From Anaerolineae bacterium (GTDB lineage Bacteria > Chloroflexota > Anaerolineae > Promineifilales > Promineifilaceae): a DNA stretch of 11,456 nucleotides. Below the pieces are notes generated by a model, which saw only the letters and a program-made list of their open reading frames with translations, ran no database searches and had not been told where the DNA came from. Location of the stretch: the NCBI GenBank assembly GCA_028284105.1, contig JANQSK010001194.1, forward strand, positions 1 through 11,456, written 5' to 3'. Shown piece by piece: positions 1 through 6,172 of this stretch. Made by a program: the position numbers and the translations under genes. How positions within the stretch are numbered: position 1 is the first letter of the stretch; every line of letters begins with the position of its first letter.

Positions 1-194
1 GCTCCGTCATCGGCCACGTCACCACCTCCAACTACGGCTACACCGTCGGCAAGCAGATCGCCTTTGGCTACCTGCCCGTTGAGTATGCCGCACCCGGCAC
101 AGAGTTGGAGATTTCATATTTTAATGAGAAATATACGGCCGTTGTCTCCGCCGAACCCCTCTTGGACAAGGAAAACGCCCGCTTAAAAGCATAA
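1..194 (+). CDS. C-terminal fragment of a GcvT-like folate-binding domain protein (dimethylglycine/sarcosine dehydrogenase type)
   Basis: The open frame enters from the left edge (codons from base 3) and stops at 192-194, giving 63 residues. It contains T-S-N-Y-G-Y-T-V-G-K, then P-G-T-E-L-E-I, then A-E-P-L-L-D-K-E-N-A-R-L. This order matches the C-terminal barrel of the aminomethyltransferase (GcvT) family. The 'AEPLxDxENxR' ending is typical of the FAD-dependent dimethylglycine and sarcosine dehydrogenases, whose C-terminal half is a GcvT-like tetrahydrofolate domain that collects the one-carbon unit. The FAD-binding half would lie outside the window, so a free-standing GcvT-like protein cannot be excluded. 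Base composition is clearly GC-richer than the DNA that follows. It carries one copy of the ACGGCCGT palindrome (135-142), read as Thr-Ala-Val. Confidence 0.75.
   Translation, partial: SVIGHVTTSNYGYTVGKQIAFGYLPVEYAAPGTELEISYFNEKYTAVVSAEPLLDKENARLKA
135..142. repeat. ACGGCCGT palindrome, first of seven copies
   Basis: The perfect 8-base palindrome recurs at 135-142, 3813-3820, 6935-6942, 8656-8663, 9292-9299, 9974-9981 and 10602-10609. Two further TCGGCCGT (5329-5336, 7149-7156) and one ACGGCCGA (3631-3638) differ by one base. Six full copies are inside genes, in two reading frames, and one is intergenic. Confidence 0.8.
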
Positions 195-209
195 GCCTTA
201 GTAAGTAAA

Positions 210-247
210 TTGTTAAGGAGAGGGGGTGTTTCCCTCTCCCTTAACAA
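210..247 (+). terminator. Hairpin after the GcvT-like gene, probable transcription terminator
   Basis: A near-perfect inverted repeat starts 15 bases after the stop codon. The left arm is TTGTTAAGGAGAGGG (210-224) and the right arm is CCCTCTCCCTTAACAA (232-247). The arms pair over about 15 bases with one extra C in the right arm and a 7-base loop. No run of T follows it on the plus strand, so it may be a weak or bidirectional terminator or an RNA 3'-end stabiliser. Confidence 0.55.
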
Positions 248-637
248 AACCTCTATAACCCAATCAATCCGCTGACATAAGCTTAGTCAACAACATCACT
301 TTTACATCAAACCTCAACAATTAAAGCCCTTGCTTTTAAATCCGCATAACATACTTTTTAAAAACCACTTTGAGTCTTTTGAAATTCACAGGTATACTGA
401 TTTGATATGTTTTTGCTTCTCTCAGATGGTTTATACTTCATCAGTTTTGTATAAATCTACAATTTCTACGTTATACGGCAATACTTGCGGAATTTGTATA
501 TTTCATGGTTTAGTCTGAAAAAAAACTGGAAAAGATGAAAATGTAGTTTTTGATTACCGTCATACAGCCAAATTTATTTCGTACTCGATGAAATTCAGAC
601 AACCAGCTTCTTAAAAAATAAGGTAACCTAATCAACT
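248..637. other. AT-rich gene-free stretch; upstream and leader region of the OLD nuclease gene
   Basis: No convincing gene is seen in these 390 bases. The open frame covering 330-518 begins with TTG, has no ribosome binding site and overlaps the best promoter match. The stretch holds that promoter (370-398) and then about 230 transcribed but untranslated bases. It also has weak AT-rich inverted repeats: TTTATAC at 430-436 with GTATAAA at 449-455, and AAAAACT at 521-527 with AGTTTTT at 545-551. These could shape the leader RNA, but repeats of this length are expected by chance in AT-rich DNA. No reverse transcriptase or second open gene accompanies the region. Confidence 0.5.
370..398 (+). 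promoter_or_regulatory. Predicted sigma-70-type promoter for the OLD nuclease gene
   Basis: TTGAGT (370-375) and TATACT (393-398) match the -35 and -10 consensus at 4 of 6 and 5 of 6 positions. The spacer is exactly 17 bases. Transcription would start near 405, about 233 bases before the start codon at 638. This is the best match seen upstream of the gene. The long leader is unusual, and a closer but weaker promoter could exist. Confidence 0.5.
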
Positions 638-2758
638 ATGATGAAATTAGTCCGTTTTCGTGTTCGAACATTTAGATCCATTAGTGATAGTGGTGATATT
701 GAAGTTGATGATGTAACTTCATTAATAGGAGTGAACGAAGCAGGTAAGTCGAACCTTCTTCTAGGACTCTGGAAACTCAATCCTGCTCGTGAGGGTGAAA
801 TCAACTTACTTGCTGATCTTCCACGGCATTTATATAGTAAACTGCGTGATGCTAGTGAAAAACCCGATTTTATTGAAGCAGAATTTATTCTTTCCAAAGA
901 ATTAATCAAAAAAATAATTGATTTATCTGGAATTGTTTTACTAGAGGAAGATACAGTCATTATAAAACGTGATTACGATGGTAATTACACTGTTAATTTC
1001 CCTTCAGTGAAATTGAATGCGACACTACCTAGTGAACATCTGATTGATATTTTGCAAGCCGCATTGACCAGCATTTCAAATTCACAAGAAATGGGAAAAG
1101 GGGAACTTGGAATAAAGGATAAAACTACTTCAATACTCAATACAATGATCGATAGATTAGATAGTATAGAGATTGATATTTCAGATTTGAATGAAACATA
1201 TTCTAAACTTAATAATATCCAAAGCCCTTTAAAAACCTCGCAAATAGTCCCAAATGTTCAAGAAATTCTTCCACAAATCAAAGAACTAGAAAACAAGTTA
1301 GAGTTAACTCATCCAGATGACAATAAAGAAATTATCGACTTAATTTTAGAATCAATGCCTTCTTTTGTTTATTATTCAACATATGGAAATCTTGACAGCG
1401 AAATATACTTGCCACATGTTGTAGAGAATTTAAAGCGCTTTGATTTAACTGGTCGGGTGGCTGCGCAAACCCGCACCCTAAGAGTTCTTTTTAGCTTTGT
1501 TGGCCTTGATCCTCAAGAAATCCTTGAAAAGGGAAAGGAGCCATTAGGTCAATTAAACCAGCAGGGTAATGTCGTACGACCGCCAAGTCAAAACGAAATT
1601 GATAAATCAGCAAAAGACAAACAAGAAAGAGATGTACTCTTGCATAGTGCGTCAACCCGTTTAACGAAAGAATTCCGTAATTGGTGGCAACAAGGAAATT
1701 ATATATTTGACCTAGCCGCTGATGGTAGTCATTTTCGTATTTGGGTTAGTGACGATGAACGACCTGCAAAAGTGGAACTAGAAAATCGTAGTACAGGATT
1801 ACAGTGGTTTCTTAGTTTCTTTCTTGTCTTTTTGGTAGAGAGCGAATCAATGCATCAAGGAACAATTTTGTTGCTTGATGAAGCAGGCTTATCTTTACAT
1901 GCTCATGCACAACGTGATTTAATTATTTTCTTTGATAGACTCTCAAAAAAAAACCAATTGATCCATACAACCCATTCTCCATTTCTAGTAAACACTGACC
2001 ACGTAGATCGCGTTAGAGTAGTATTTGTTGATGATGAAGGTAATACTGTGGCGTCAAGCAATCTTCGTGCAGGGGAGCGCGATCCAAGACAAACCAGGGC
2101 CATTTATGCTATCCATGCAGCATTGGAATTAAGTGTCTCAGAGGCATTGTTACAAGGATGTCACCCTGTCATTGTAGAGGGTCAATCAGATCAATATTAT
2201 TTGAGTGCAATAAAGAATTTATTGATAGGTAAAGGTAAGTTAAATCCAGAACGAGAGATAGTATTTGCACCCTCAGGTGGGGTAAAAGGTGTTACAAACG
2301 TTGCTGCAATTCTTGCAACAAAGGACGAGGAATTGCCATTTGTGCTTGTTGATAGCGATAAGAATGGCAAAGATTTTAAGAAAAAGCTTTTGTCTGGTCA
2401 ATATAAAGGTATAGAAGAACGCGTTTGCGAAATTACAGATGTCATTGATCTTGGAGAGAGTGAAGTTGAAGATTTATTCCCTTATTCATTGATGAAACCT
2501 GCAATTAATCGCATTTTCAGAGAAGTGGAAGATGAATTTTTTGAGGACATTTATACTGATACACTTCCAATCGTTAATCAAATAGAAGCATTTGCACAGA
2601 AAAATGGGGTTGAGTTAGAAAAGGGATGGAAAGTTGATTTAGCGCGCCAAGTAAAGAATAGGTTATTACGACGAGGTCTCCAAGATATTGATGATTCAGT
2701 TTTTAAAAAATGGAAAACTCTTTTTGAAAAGATTTACCCTCACACAATCGCATCCTAA
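638..2758 (+). CDS. OLD-family endonuclease: AAA/ABC-type ATPase with C-terminal TOPRIM nuclease domain
   Basis: A 706-residue protein. The N-terminal ATPase has Walker A G-V-N-E-A-G-K-S (31-38), an ABC-signature-like R-S-T-G-L-Q-W (384-390), Walker B L-L-L-D-E-A with D414-E415, and an H-loop T-H-S at 445-447. A charged, probably coiled-coil insertion spans about 150-240. The C-terminal TOPRIM domain shows V-E-G-Q-S-D with E514 and D518, the D-S-D metal motif at 572-574, and E-V-E-D-L-F at 609-614. This order is that of the OLD (overcoming lysogenization defect) nucleases, which are ATP-regulated DNA-cutting enzymes of phage defence. No UvrD-like helicase (as beside GajA) and no reverse transcriptase (as in OLD-type retrons) is adjacent, so it looks like the stand-alone class 1 form. 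Two ATGs are adjacent (638 and 641), and a weak AAGG lies at 620-623. The gene is AT-rich (901-960 has 14 G+C in 60) against the sulfatase (3901-3960 has 41 in 60), suggesting transfer. The substrate and trigger are unknown. Confidence 0.9.
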   Translation: MMKLVRFRVRTFRSISDSGDIEVDDVTSLIGVNEAGKSNLLLGLWKLNPAREGEINLLADLPRHLYSKLRDASEKPDFIEAEFILSKELIKKIIDLSGIVLLEEDTVIIKRDYDGNYTVNFPSVKLNATLPSEHLIDILQAALTSISNSQEMGKGELGIKDKTTSILNTMIDRLDSIEIDISDLNETYSKLNNIQSPLKTSQIVPNVQEILPQIKELENKLELTHPDDNKEIIDLILESMPSFVYYSTYGNLDSEIYLPHVVENLKRFDLTGRVAAQTRTLRVLFSFVGLDPQEILEKGKEPLGQLNQQGNVVRPPSQNEIDKSAKDKQERDVLLHSASTRLTKEFRNWWQQGNYIFDLAADGSHFRIWVSDDERPAKVELENRSTGLQWFLSFFLVFLVESESMHQGTILLLDEAGLSLHAHAQRDLIIFFDRLSKKNQLIHTTHSPFLVNTDHVDRVRVVFVDDEGNTVASSNLRAGERDPRQTRAIYAIHAALELSVSEALLQGCHPVIVEGQSDQYYLSAIKNLLIGKGKLNPEREIVFAPSGGVKGVTNVAAILATKDEELPFVLVDSDKNGKDFKKKLLSGQYKGIEERVCEITDVIDLGESEVEDLFPYSLMKPAINRIFREVEDEFFEDIYTDTLPIVNQIEAFAQKNGVELEKGWKVDLARQVKNRLLRRGLQDIDDSVFKKWKTLFEKIYPHTIAS

Positions 2759-2872
2759 CGGACATAATCCTTGTGGCAGTAAATAGGTGAGAACAAGGTT
2801 AATTTACCATTTTCGAGAGTGGTCGCAGGAAATTTCACATCATTGTATGTTTTGGGTTTGCTCGTCTGTCAC

Positions 2873-2903
2873 TCATTTTTGCACTGAGCTGCAATAAAAA
2901 TGA
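2873..2903. repeat. AT-rich imperfect hairpin between the OLD and sulfatase genes
   Basis: TCATTTTTGCA (2873-2883) faces TGCAATAAAAATGA (2890-2903), which is its reverse complement with three extra bases in the right arm. It lies 115 bases after the OLD stop. It might end OLD transcription or form part of a small RNA. The stem is mostly A-T, so it is weak as a terminator. An outer 9-base inverted repeat (GAGTGGTCG at 2817-2825 and CGACCACTC at 2929-2937) encloses it. Confidence 0.3.
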
Positions 2904-2989
2904 ATAAATGGTGTACCTTTAGACAGATCGACCACTCAATCCCACCTTATCCTAATTATTCCTTCAGGTAGAAAGGGACCAAGAAAATT

Positions 2990-4315
2990 ATGACCGAACG
3001 AAGATCCAATGTCATCTGGTTTATGGTTGATCAAATGCGGGGGCAGGCGCTAGGGGCGAATGGTGACCCTAATGTCTTTACCCCAAATTTGGACAATATG
3101 GCGATTGCGGGGACGAATTTCCCGAATGCGGTTTCTGGGTATCCGCTCTGTTGCCCGTTCCGAGGCAGTATGCTCACCTCCCGCTATGCTCACAACCATT
3201 CCGTTAAACTGCATCAGGATCGGCTAGATCCCGCTTACGAAACAATTGCGGATGTGTTTAACCAGCATGAGTACGAAACGATTTACTTGGGCAAGTGGCA
3301 TTTGGCTGGGTTCAAGGAGCATGAAGGGCGCACCGTCCTGCGCACCATCCCCCGTGAAGATCGAGGACGCTTCAGCACATGGCTAGGGTATGAGAACAAC
3401 AACAGCCAATGGGATTGTTACCTGCATGGGCATGATGGTGATGAAGAAATCCCCCATTTCCGCCTGCCCACCTATGAAACGGATGCGCTTACCGATATGG
3501 CGTTGGAGCGACTAGCGGCTCTATCCGAACAGGATCGCCCCTTCTTCATGGTCATCTCCGTTCAGCCACCCCACGATCCATACATGGCACCAGCTGAGCA
3601 ACGACGGTATCAAGCCCAACAGCTCACGCTACGGCCGAATATCCCCCAAACGCACCAAGCCCAAGCCCGGTTTGACCTCTCTGGCTACTACGCCCAAATT
3701 GAAAATATCGACGCCAATATCGGTCGTTTGATGGCTGGGCTTCGTGAGTCCAACTTACTCGACGATACGCATTTAATGTTTTTCTCTGATCATGGAGATC
3801 AGTTGGGGAGCCACGGCCGTTTTGGCAAATGCGTCCCGTATGAAGAATCAGTCCGCGTGCCGTTTCTGATCGGCGGCACCATCCCCATGGCGTACGACGG
3901 TCGACGCGCCGGCAATGCGCCGTGCCTCGTCAACCATGTGGACATCGCCCCCACCACGCTGGGGCTGTGCAGCATCGACGTGCCCGATTGGATGGAAGGG
4001 TTCGACTACTCCCATCGCCGCACCGGCCTAAACGCCACCGAACGCATCGCATTAGAGCCTGACAGCGCCTATCTGCAGCTGATTGGTGACCGAGAATCAA
4101 GCTATGCGTGGCGTTGTGTGGTCACGCGGGATGGGTGGAAGTATGCCTGCGTTAAGGGTGGGGAGTGGCTGCTTTTTAATCTGAACGATGATCCGAATGA
4201 ACAAAACAATCTGGCGTTCAATACGGCGTTTCGCCAGAAGCGAAGCGAAATGAACGCCTTGTTGAGGCAGTGGGCGGAAAAGACTGGCGATCAGTTTGAG
4301 TTTCCGGACCCATAA
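2990..4315 (+). CDS. Sulfatase (alkaline-phosphatase superfamily, formylglycine-dependent type)
   Basis: A 441-residue protein with the landmarks of type I sulfatases. These are an N-terminal metal-site aspartate in V-D-Q-M-R (D14), the modification motif C-C-P-F-R (54-58) followed by L-T-S-R-Y-A-H, G-K-W-H (K102, H104), P-P-H-D-P (H195), and S-D-H-G-D-Q (D267, H268) with K280. C54 fits the CxPxR rule for oxidation to formylglycine, the nucleophile for sulfate ester hydrolysis. The maturing enzyme is not in the window. There is no signal peptide, so the protein appears cytoplasmic. That points to a small imported sulfate ester, or to a phosphonate or phosphodiester substrate, rather than a polysaccharide; this is inference. 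Candidate ribosome binding bases are AAAGGGA at 2972-2978, somewhat far from the ATG. The gene carries one ACGGCCGT at 3813-3820. The precise substrate cannot be called. Confidence 0.88.
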   Translation: MTERRSNVIWFMVDQMRGQALGANGDPNVFTPNLDNMAIAGTNFPNAVSGYPLCCPFRGSMLTSRYAHNHSVKLHQDRLDPAYETIADVFNQHEYETIYLGKWHLAGFKEHEGRTVLRTIPREDRGRFSTWLGYENNNSQWDCYLHGHDGDEEIPHFRLPTYETDALTDMALERLAALSEQDRPFFMVISVQPPHDPYMAPAEQRRYQAQQLTLRPNIPQTHQAQARFDLSGYYAQIENIDANIGRLMAGLRESNLLDDTHLMFFSDHGDQLGSHGRFGKCVPYEESVRVPFLIGGTIPMAYDGRRAGNAPCLVNHVDIAPTTLGLCSIDVPDWMEGFDYSHRRTGLNATERIALEPDSAYLQLIGDRESSYAWRCVVTRDGWKYACVKGGEWLLFNLNDDPNEQNNLAFNTAFRQKRSEMNALLRQWAEKTGDQFEFPDP

Positions 4316-4342
4316 TTCCCCCAACCATCAGCACTGTTGAAA

Positions 4343-4372
4343 AAAGGTGGTAGCGGGATGGCTCCCACCTTT
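4343..4372 (+). terminator. Rho-independent-type terminator after the sulfatase gene
   Basis: AAAGGTGG (4343-4350) pairs with CCACCTTT (4365-4372). After one mismatch, AGC pairs with GCT around a six-base loop GGGATG. An A-run precedes the stem and the right arm ends in TTT, followed by GCC. It begins 28 bases after the sulfatase stop, as expected for its terminator. The T tract is short. Confidence 0.65.
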
Positions 4373-4375
4373 GCC

Positions 4376-4430
4376 TGTCATGCCCGTGTAGACGGGCATC
4401 CAGTGGATACCCGCCTTCGCGGGTATGACA
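4376..4430. repeat. Two-hairpin intergenic repeat (REP/MITE-like, TGTCAT...ATGACA ends)
   Basis: The 55 bases begin TGTCAT and end ATGACA, so the outer ends are inverted repeats. Inside are two consecutive hairpins. ATGCCCG (4380-4386) pairs with CGGGCAT (4393-4399), and ATACCCGC (4408-4415) pairs with GCGGGTAT (4418-4425). They are joined by the linker CCAGTGGA. The element starts four bases after the sulfatase terminator. From general knowledge, near-identical two-hairpin units are dispersed in many copies in several proteobacterial genomes. Only one copy lies in this window, so the repetitive nature rests on recognition of the type. Confidence 0.75.
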
Positions 4431-4513
4431 GTGAATAGAATTAGTCGTTTTTATTGAATCAATTATCCCAGAAGTCAACCGTTCAATCGTAAACAAGAGC
4501 AATCACCCTAACA

Positions 4514-4557
4514 AATATTAATGATCCTCGCTCAACGCAGCGTTATGAATTAATATT
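4514..4557. promoter_or_regulatory. Nested palindromes just before the small membrane-protein gene
   Basis: AATATTAAT (4514-4522) and ATTAATATT (4549-4557) form a perfect 9-base inverted repeat. Between them is the palindrome AACGCAGCGTT (4534-4544). The outer arm ends five bases before the ATG at 4563, where a ribosome binding site would be expected. This could be an operator pair or an RNA stem controlling translation. A weaker view is that it is chance AT-rich symmetry. Confidence 0.4.
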
Positions 4558-4562
4558 GATTT

Positions 4563-5075
4563 ATGAAATTGTTTCCACGTTGGCGAAAGCAAAACGAGCA
4601 GATTCAAAACATTAATTTAGCAATGGCGATGGTTATCGCCACCGTAGTCGGGCTTCAGCTTGAGCCATTGGGGTTAGGGCAAATGAGTGCCATCGCCATC
4701 ATTGTGGCGTTTGTGTTGCGCTTCTTACTGGACATCGTGCTGAAAAATATGTTCCCCCGTTCCATGTTTGCCGTTTTAAATTTCAATTTTGAACAATTGG
4801 CCATCGATTTTGAACGGCTGTTTAAAGAGCGAGCCATTTCTTTCTATGGGTCAGCTGAAGAAGAATCACATCGATTTGAATTTCCAGAACATAAATTATT
4901 GCTCGATGTTGAGCCTCATTTGATTCGTCGCCCCAATAAAAAACCGCTCACGGTAGCCAAAGCCACAATGCACCCCTTGTCGCCCACAAATCAAGCGTTT
5001 GCTTTGGGGTTAACTGAAGCGATTGACGAAATCGTTACTCAGGAAGAAAATCAATCTGATAATCCAACTTCGTAA
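4563..5075 (+). CDS. Unrecognised small membrane protein with a soluble C-terminal part
   Basis: A 170-residue protein whose family I do not recognise. The first 18 residues are basic and polar (K-L-F-P-R-W-R-K). Two hydrophobic segments follow, about 19-37 (rich in A, M, V) and 42-62 (A-I-I-V-A-F-V-L-R-F-L-L), separated by a short P-L-G-L-G-Q loop. The remaining 105 or so residues are soluble, with an F-E-F-P-E-H-K-L-L-L-D-V-E-P motif and an acidic tail. The positive-inside rule would put both ends in the cytoplasm as a hairpin anchor. No Shine-Dalgarno sequence precedes the ATG; nested palindromes occupy that place. An in-frame ATG at 4545 is useless because TAA follows after one codon. It is monocistronic, between the repeat element and a convergent operon. 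Length, hydrophobic pattern and coding-like codons support a real gene. Confidence 0.65.
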   Translation: MKLFPRWRKQNEQIQNINLAMAMVIATVVGLQLEPLGLGQMSAIAIIVAFVLRFLLDIVLKNMFPRSMFAVLNFNFEQLAIDFERLFKERAISFYGSAEEESHRFEFPEHKLLLDVEPHLIRRPNKKPLTVAKATMHPLSPTNQAFALGLTEAIDEIVTQEENQSDNPTS

Positions 5076-5143
5076 TTTCACCCCCCATCATTCATTTCAC
5101 GATTAAAAACGACCATAATCCCTTAGTTTAATTTATCTTTCGG

Positions 5144-6118
5144 CTATGGAATGAGCACCGTTGAGCCAACAGTCTTCCTGCCTTCTAACATCTGATGAAC
5201 TTGCCCCGCCTGGCTCAAGGGTTGGGTATTGGAGATATTCACTTTGACGGTGCCATCACCTATCACTTGAAAAAGCGCTTCTGAAGCCTGTTTTAACCAG
5301 CTGGGATTTGCTGTAAAGTGAAACAAAATCGGCCGTGTGAGATGAAAAGAGCCCTTTGCTAAATCGGGGATTCTAAATTGATCGGGGATGCCGGATGATT
5401 GGCCAAAATTGACCAGCGTGCCAAAGGTTTTTAGGCAAGCTAAAGAACCCATAATCGTATCTTTACCGACACTGTCATAAACAGCTTCAACACCCTTCCC
5501 CTCCGTCAACGCCATAACTTCATCCACAAAATCTTGGGACCGATAATCGATCACATGATCAAACCCATTCTCTTTAGCAATCACACACTTCTCCGCACCG
5601 CCGGCTGTACCAATTGTGCGAACCCCTTTTGATTTAAGCCATTGCCCCGCCAGTGACCCGACCCCTCCGGCGGCAGCGTGAAACAAAACGGTTTGATCTT
5701 CTTCCACTGGAAAGCTTTCATGAATCAAATAATAGGTTGTCAGCCCTTTGAGCATCACAGCAGCGGCTTGTTCATCCTTGACAGAGTCAGGTAACGGAAC
5801 CAAGCTTGTGGCAGGGAGCACTCGGTGGGACGTATAAGCACCATGAGAAACCGTGTAGGCGACACGATCACCGACAGAAAATGTTGAAACATCTTGCCCC
5901 ATCGCTTCAACAATTCCAGCGCCTTCACTCCCGACAATAAAATCCCGCTCAACTGGCCAAGGATACAAGCCCGAGCGATAGTACACATCAATAAAATTGA
6001 CACCAATCGCCGTTTGCCGAACTAAAACTTCCGAGGCATCTGGAACGATTGGATCCAATTCTCTCCGTTCTAAAACCTCAATTCCTCCTGGCTCGGCAGC
6101 CACTATTGAGTACGCCAT
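5144..6118 (-). CDS. NADPH:quinone oxidoreductase, zeta-crystallin (QOR) type
   Basis: A 324-residue medium-chain dehydrogenase/reductase of the zinc-free quinone reductase group. The N-terminal GroES-like part has the signature N-F-I-D-V-Y-Y-R-S-G-L-Y (41-52) and V-G-S-E-G-A-G (62-68). The Rossmann part has H-A-A-A-G-G-V-G (147-154), the usual NADPH-binding loop. No structural-zinc cysteine cluster is seen. The protein would reduce quinones or other alpha,beta-unsaturated carbonyls in the cytoplasm. The start is set at M-A-Y-S because a perfect AGGAGG (6124-6129) lies five bases upstream. An upstream in-frame ATG at 6154 would add an acidic 12-residue extension and has no such site. It is the last gene of the operon with the dehydrogenase 54 bases upstream. 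The physiological substrate is unknown. Confidence 0.92.
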   Translation of the reverse strand: MAYSIVAAEPGGIEVLERRELDPIVPDASEVLVRQTAIGVNFIDVYYRSGLYPWPVERDFIVGSEGAGIVEAMGQDVSTFSVGDRVAYTVSHGAYTSHRVLPATSLVPLPDSVKDEQAAAVMLKGLTTYYLIHESFPVEEDQTVLFHAAAGGVGSLAGQWLKSKGVRTIGTAGGAEKCVIAKENGFDHVIDYRSQDFVDEVMALTEGKGVEAVYDSVGKDTIMGSLACLKTFGTLVNFGQSSGIPDQFRIPDLAKGSFHLTRPILFHFTANPSWLKQASEALFQVIGDGTVKVNISNTQPLSQAGQVHQMLEGRKTVGSTVLIP

Positions 6119-6123
6119 ATCAT

Positions 6124-6129
6124 CCTCCT
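6124..6129 (-). promoter_or_regulatory. Ribosome binding site fixing the quinone oxidoreductase start
   Basis: On the minus strand AGGAGG lies five bases before ATG at 6118. It makes M-A-Y-S the start rather than the upstream ATG at 6154. Confidence 0.85.
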
Positions 6130-6172
6130 CTTCTTCAAGGTTGCTTTCAAACAATTTCTCAGAAATTCAATC

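Noticed and set aside
210..247. CRISPR-like or attachment-site reading of the hairpin
   Set aside because: A single inverted repeat right after a stop codon is explained as a terminator, and no repeat of it occurs elsewhere in the window.
330..518. Short open frame in the OLD leader (62 residues)
   Set aside because: TTG start, no ribosome binding site, odd composition rich in Phe, Ile and Cys, and it overlaps the best promoter match.
638..2758. Retron or Gabija assignment for the OLD gene
   Set aside because: No reverse transcriptase and no UvrD-like helicase is present on either side, and the adjacent genes are metabolic.
274..2767. Direct repeat GACATAA at 274-280 and 2761-2767 flanking the OLD gene, a possible target duplication
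   Set aside because: Several 7-base matches are expected by chance between these two AT-rich gaps, and no terminal inverted repeats or integrase accompany it.
2847..2897. 16-codon open frame between the OLD and sulfatase genes
   Set aside because: No ribosome binding site and far too short to support without conservation.
4218..4502. Minus-strand open frame of 94 codons across the sulfatase end and the two-hairpin repeat
   Set aside because: It is the antisense of a clear coding end, a terminator and a repeat, and has no supporting signals.
6118..6154. Longer quinone oxidoreductase start at 6154
   Set aside because: The extra residues are encoded largely by the purine-rich ribosome binding region itself, and the perfect AGGAGG sits correctly for ATG 6118.
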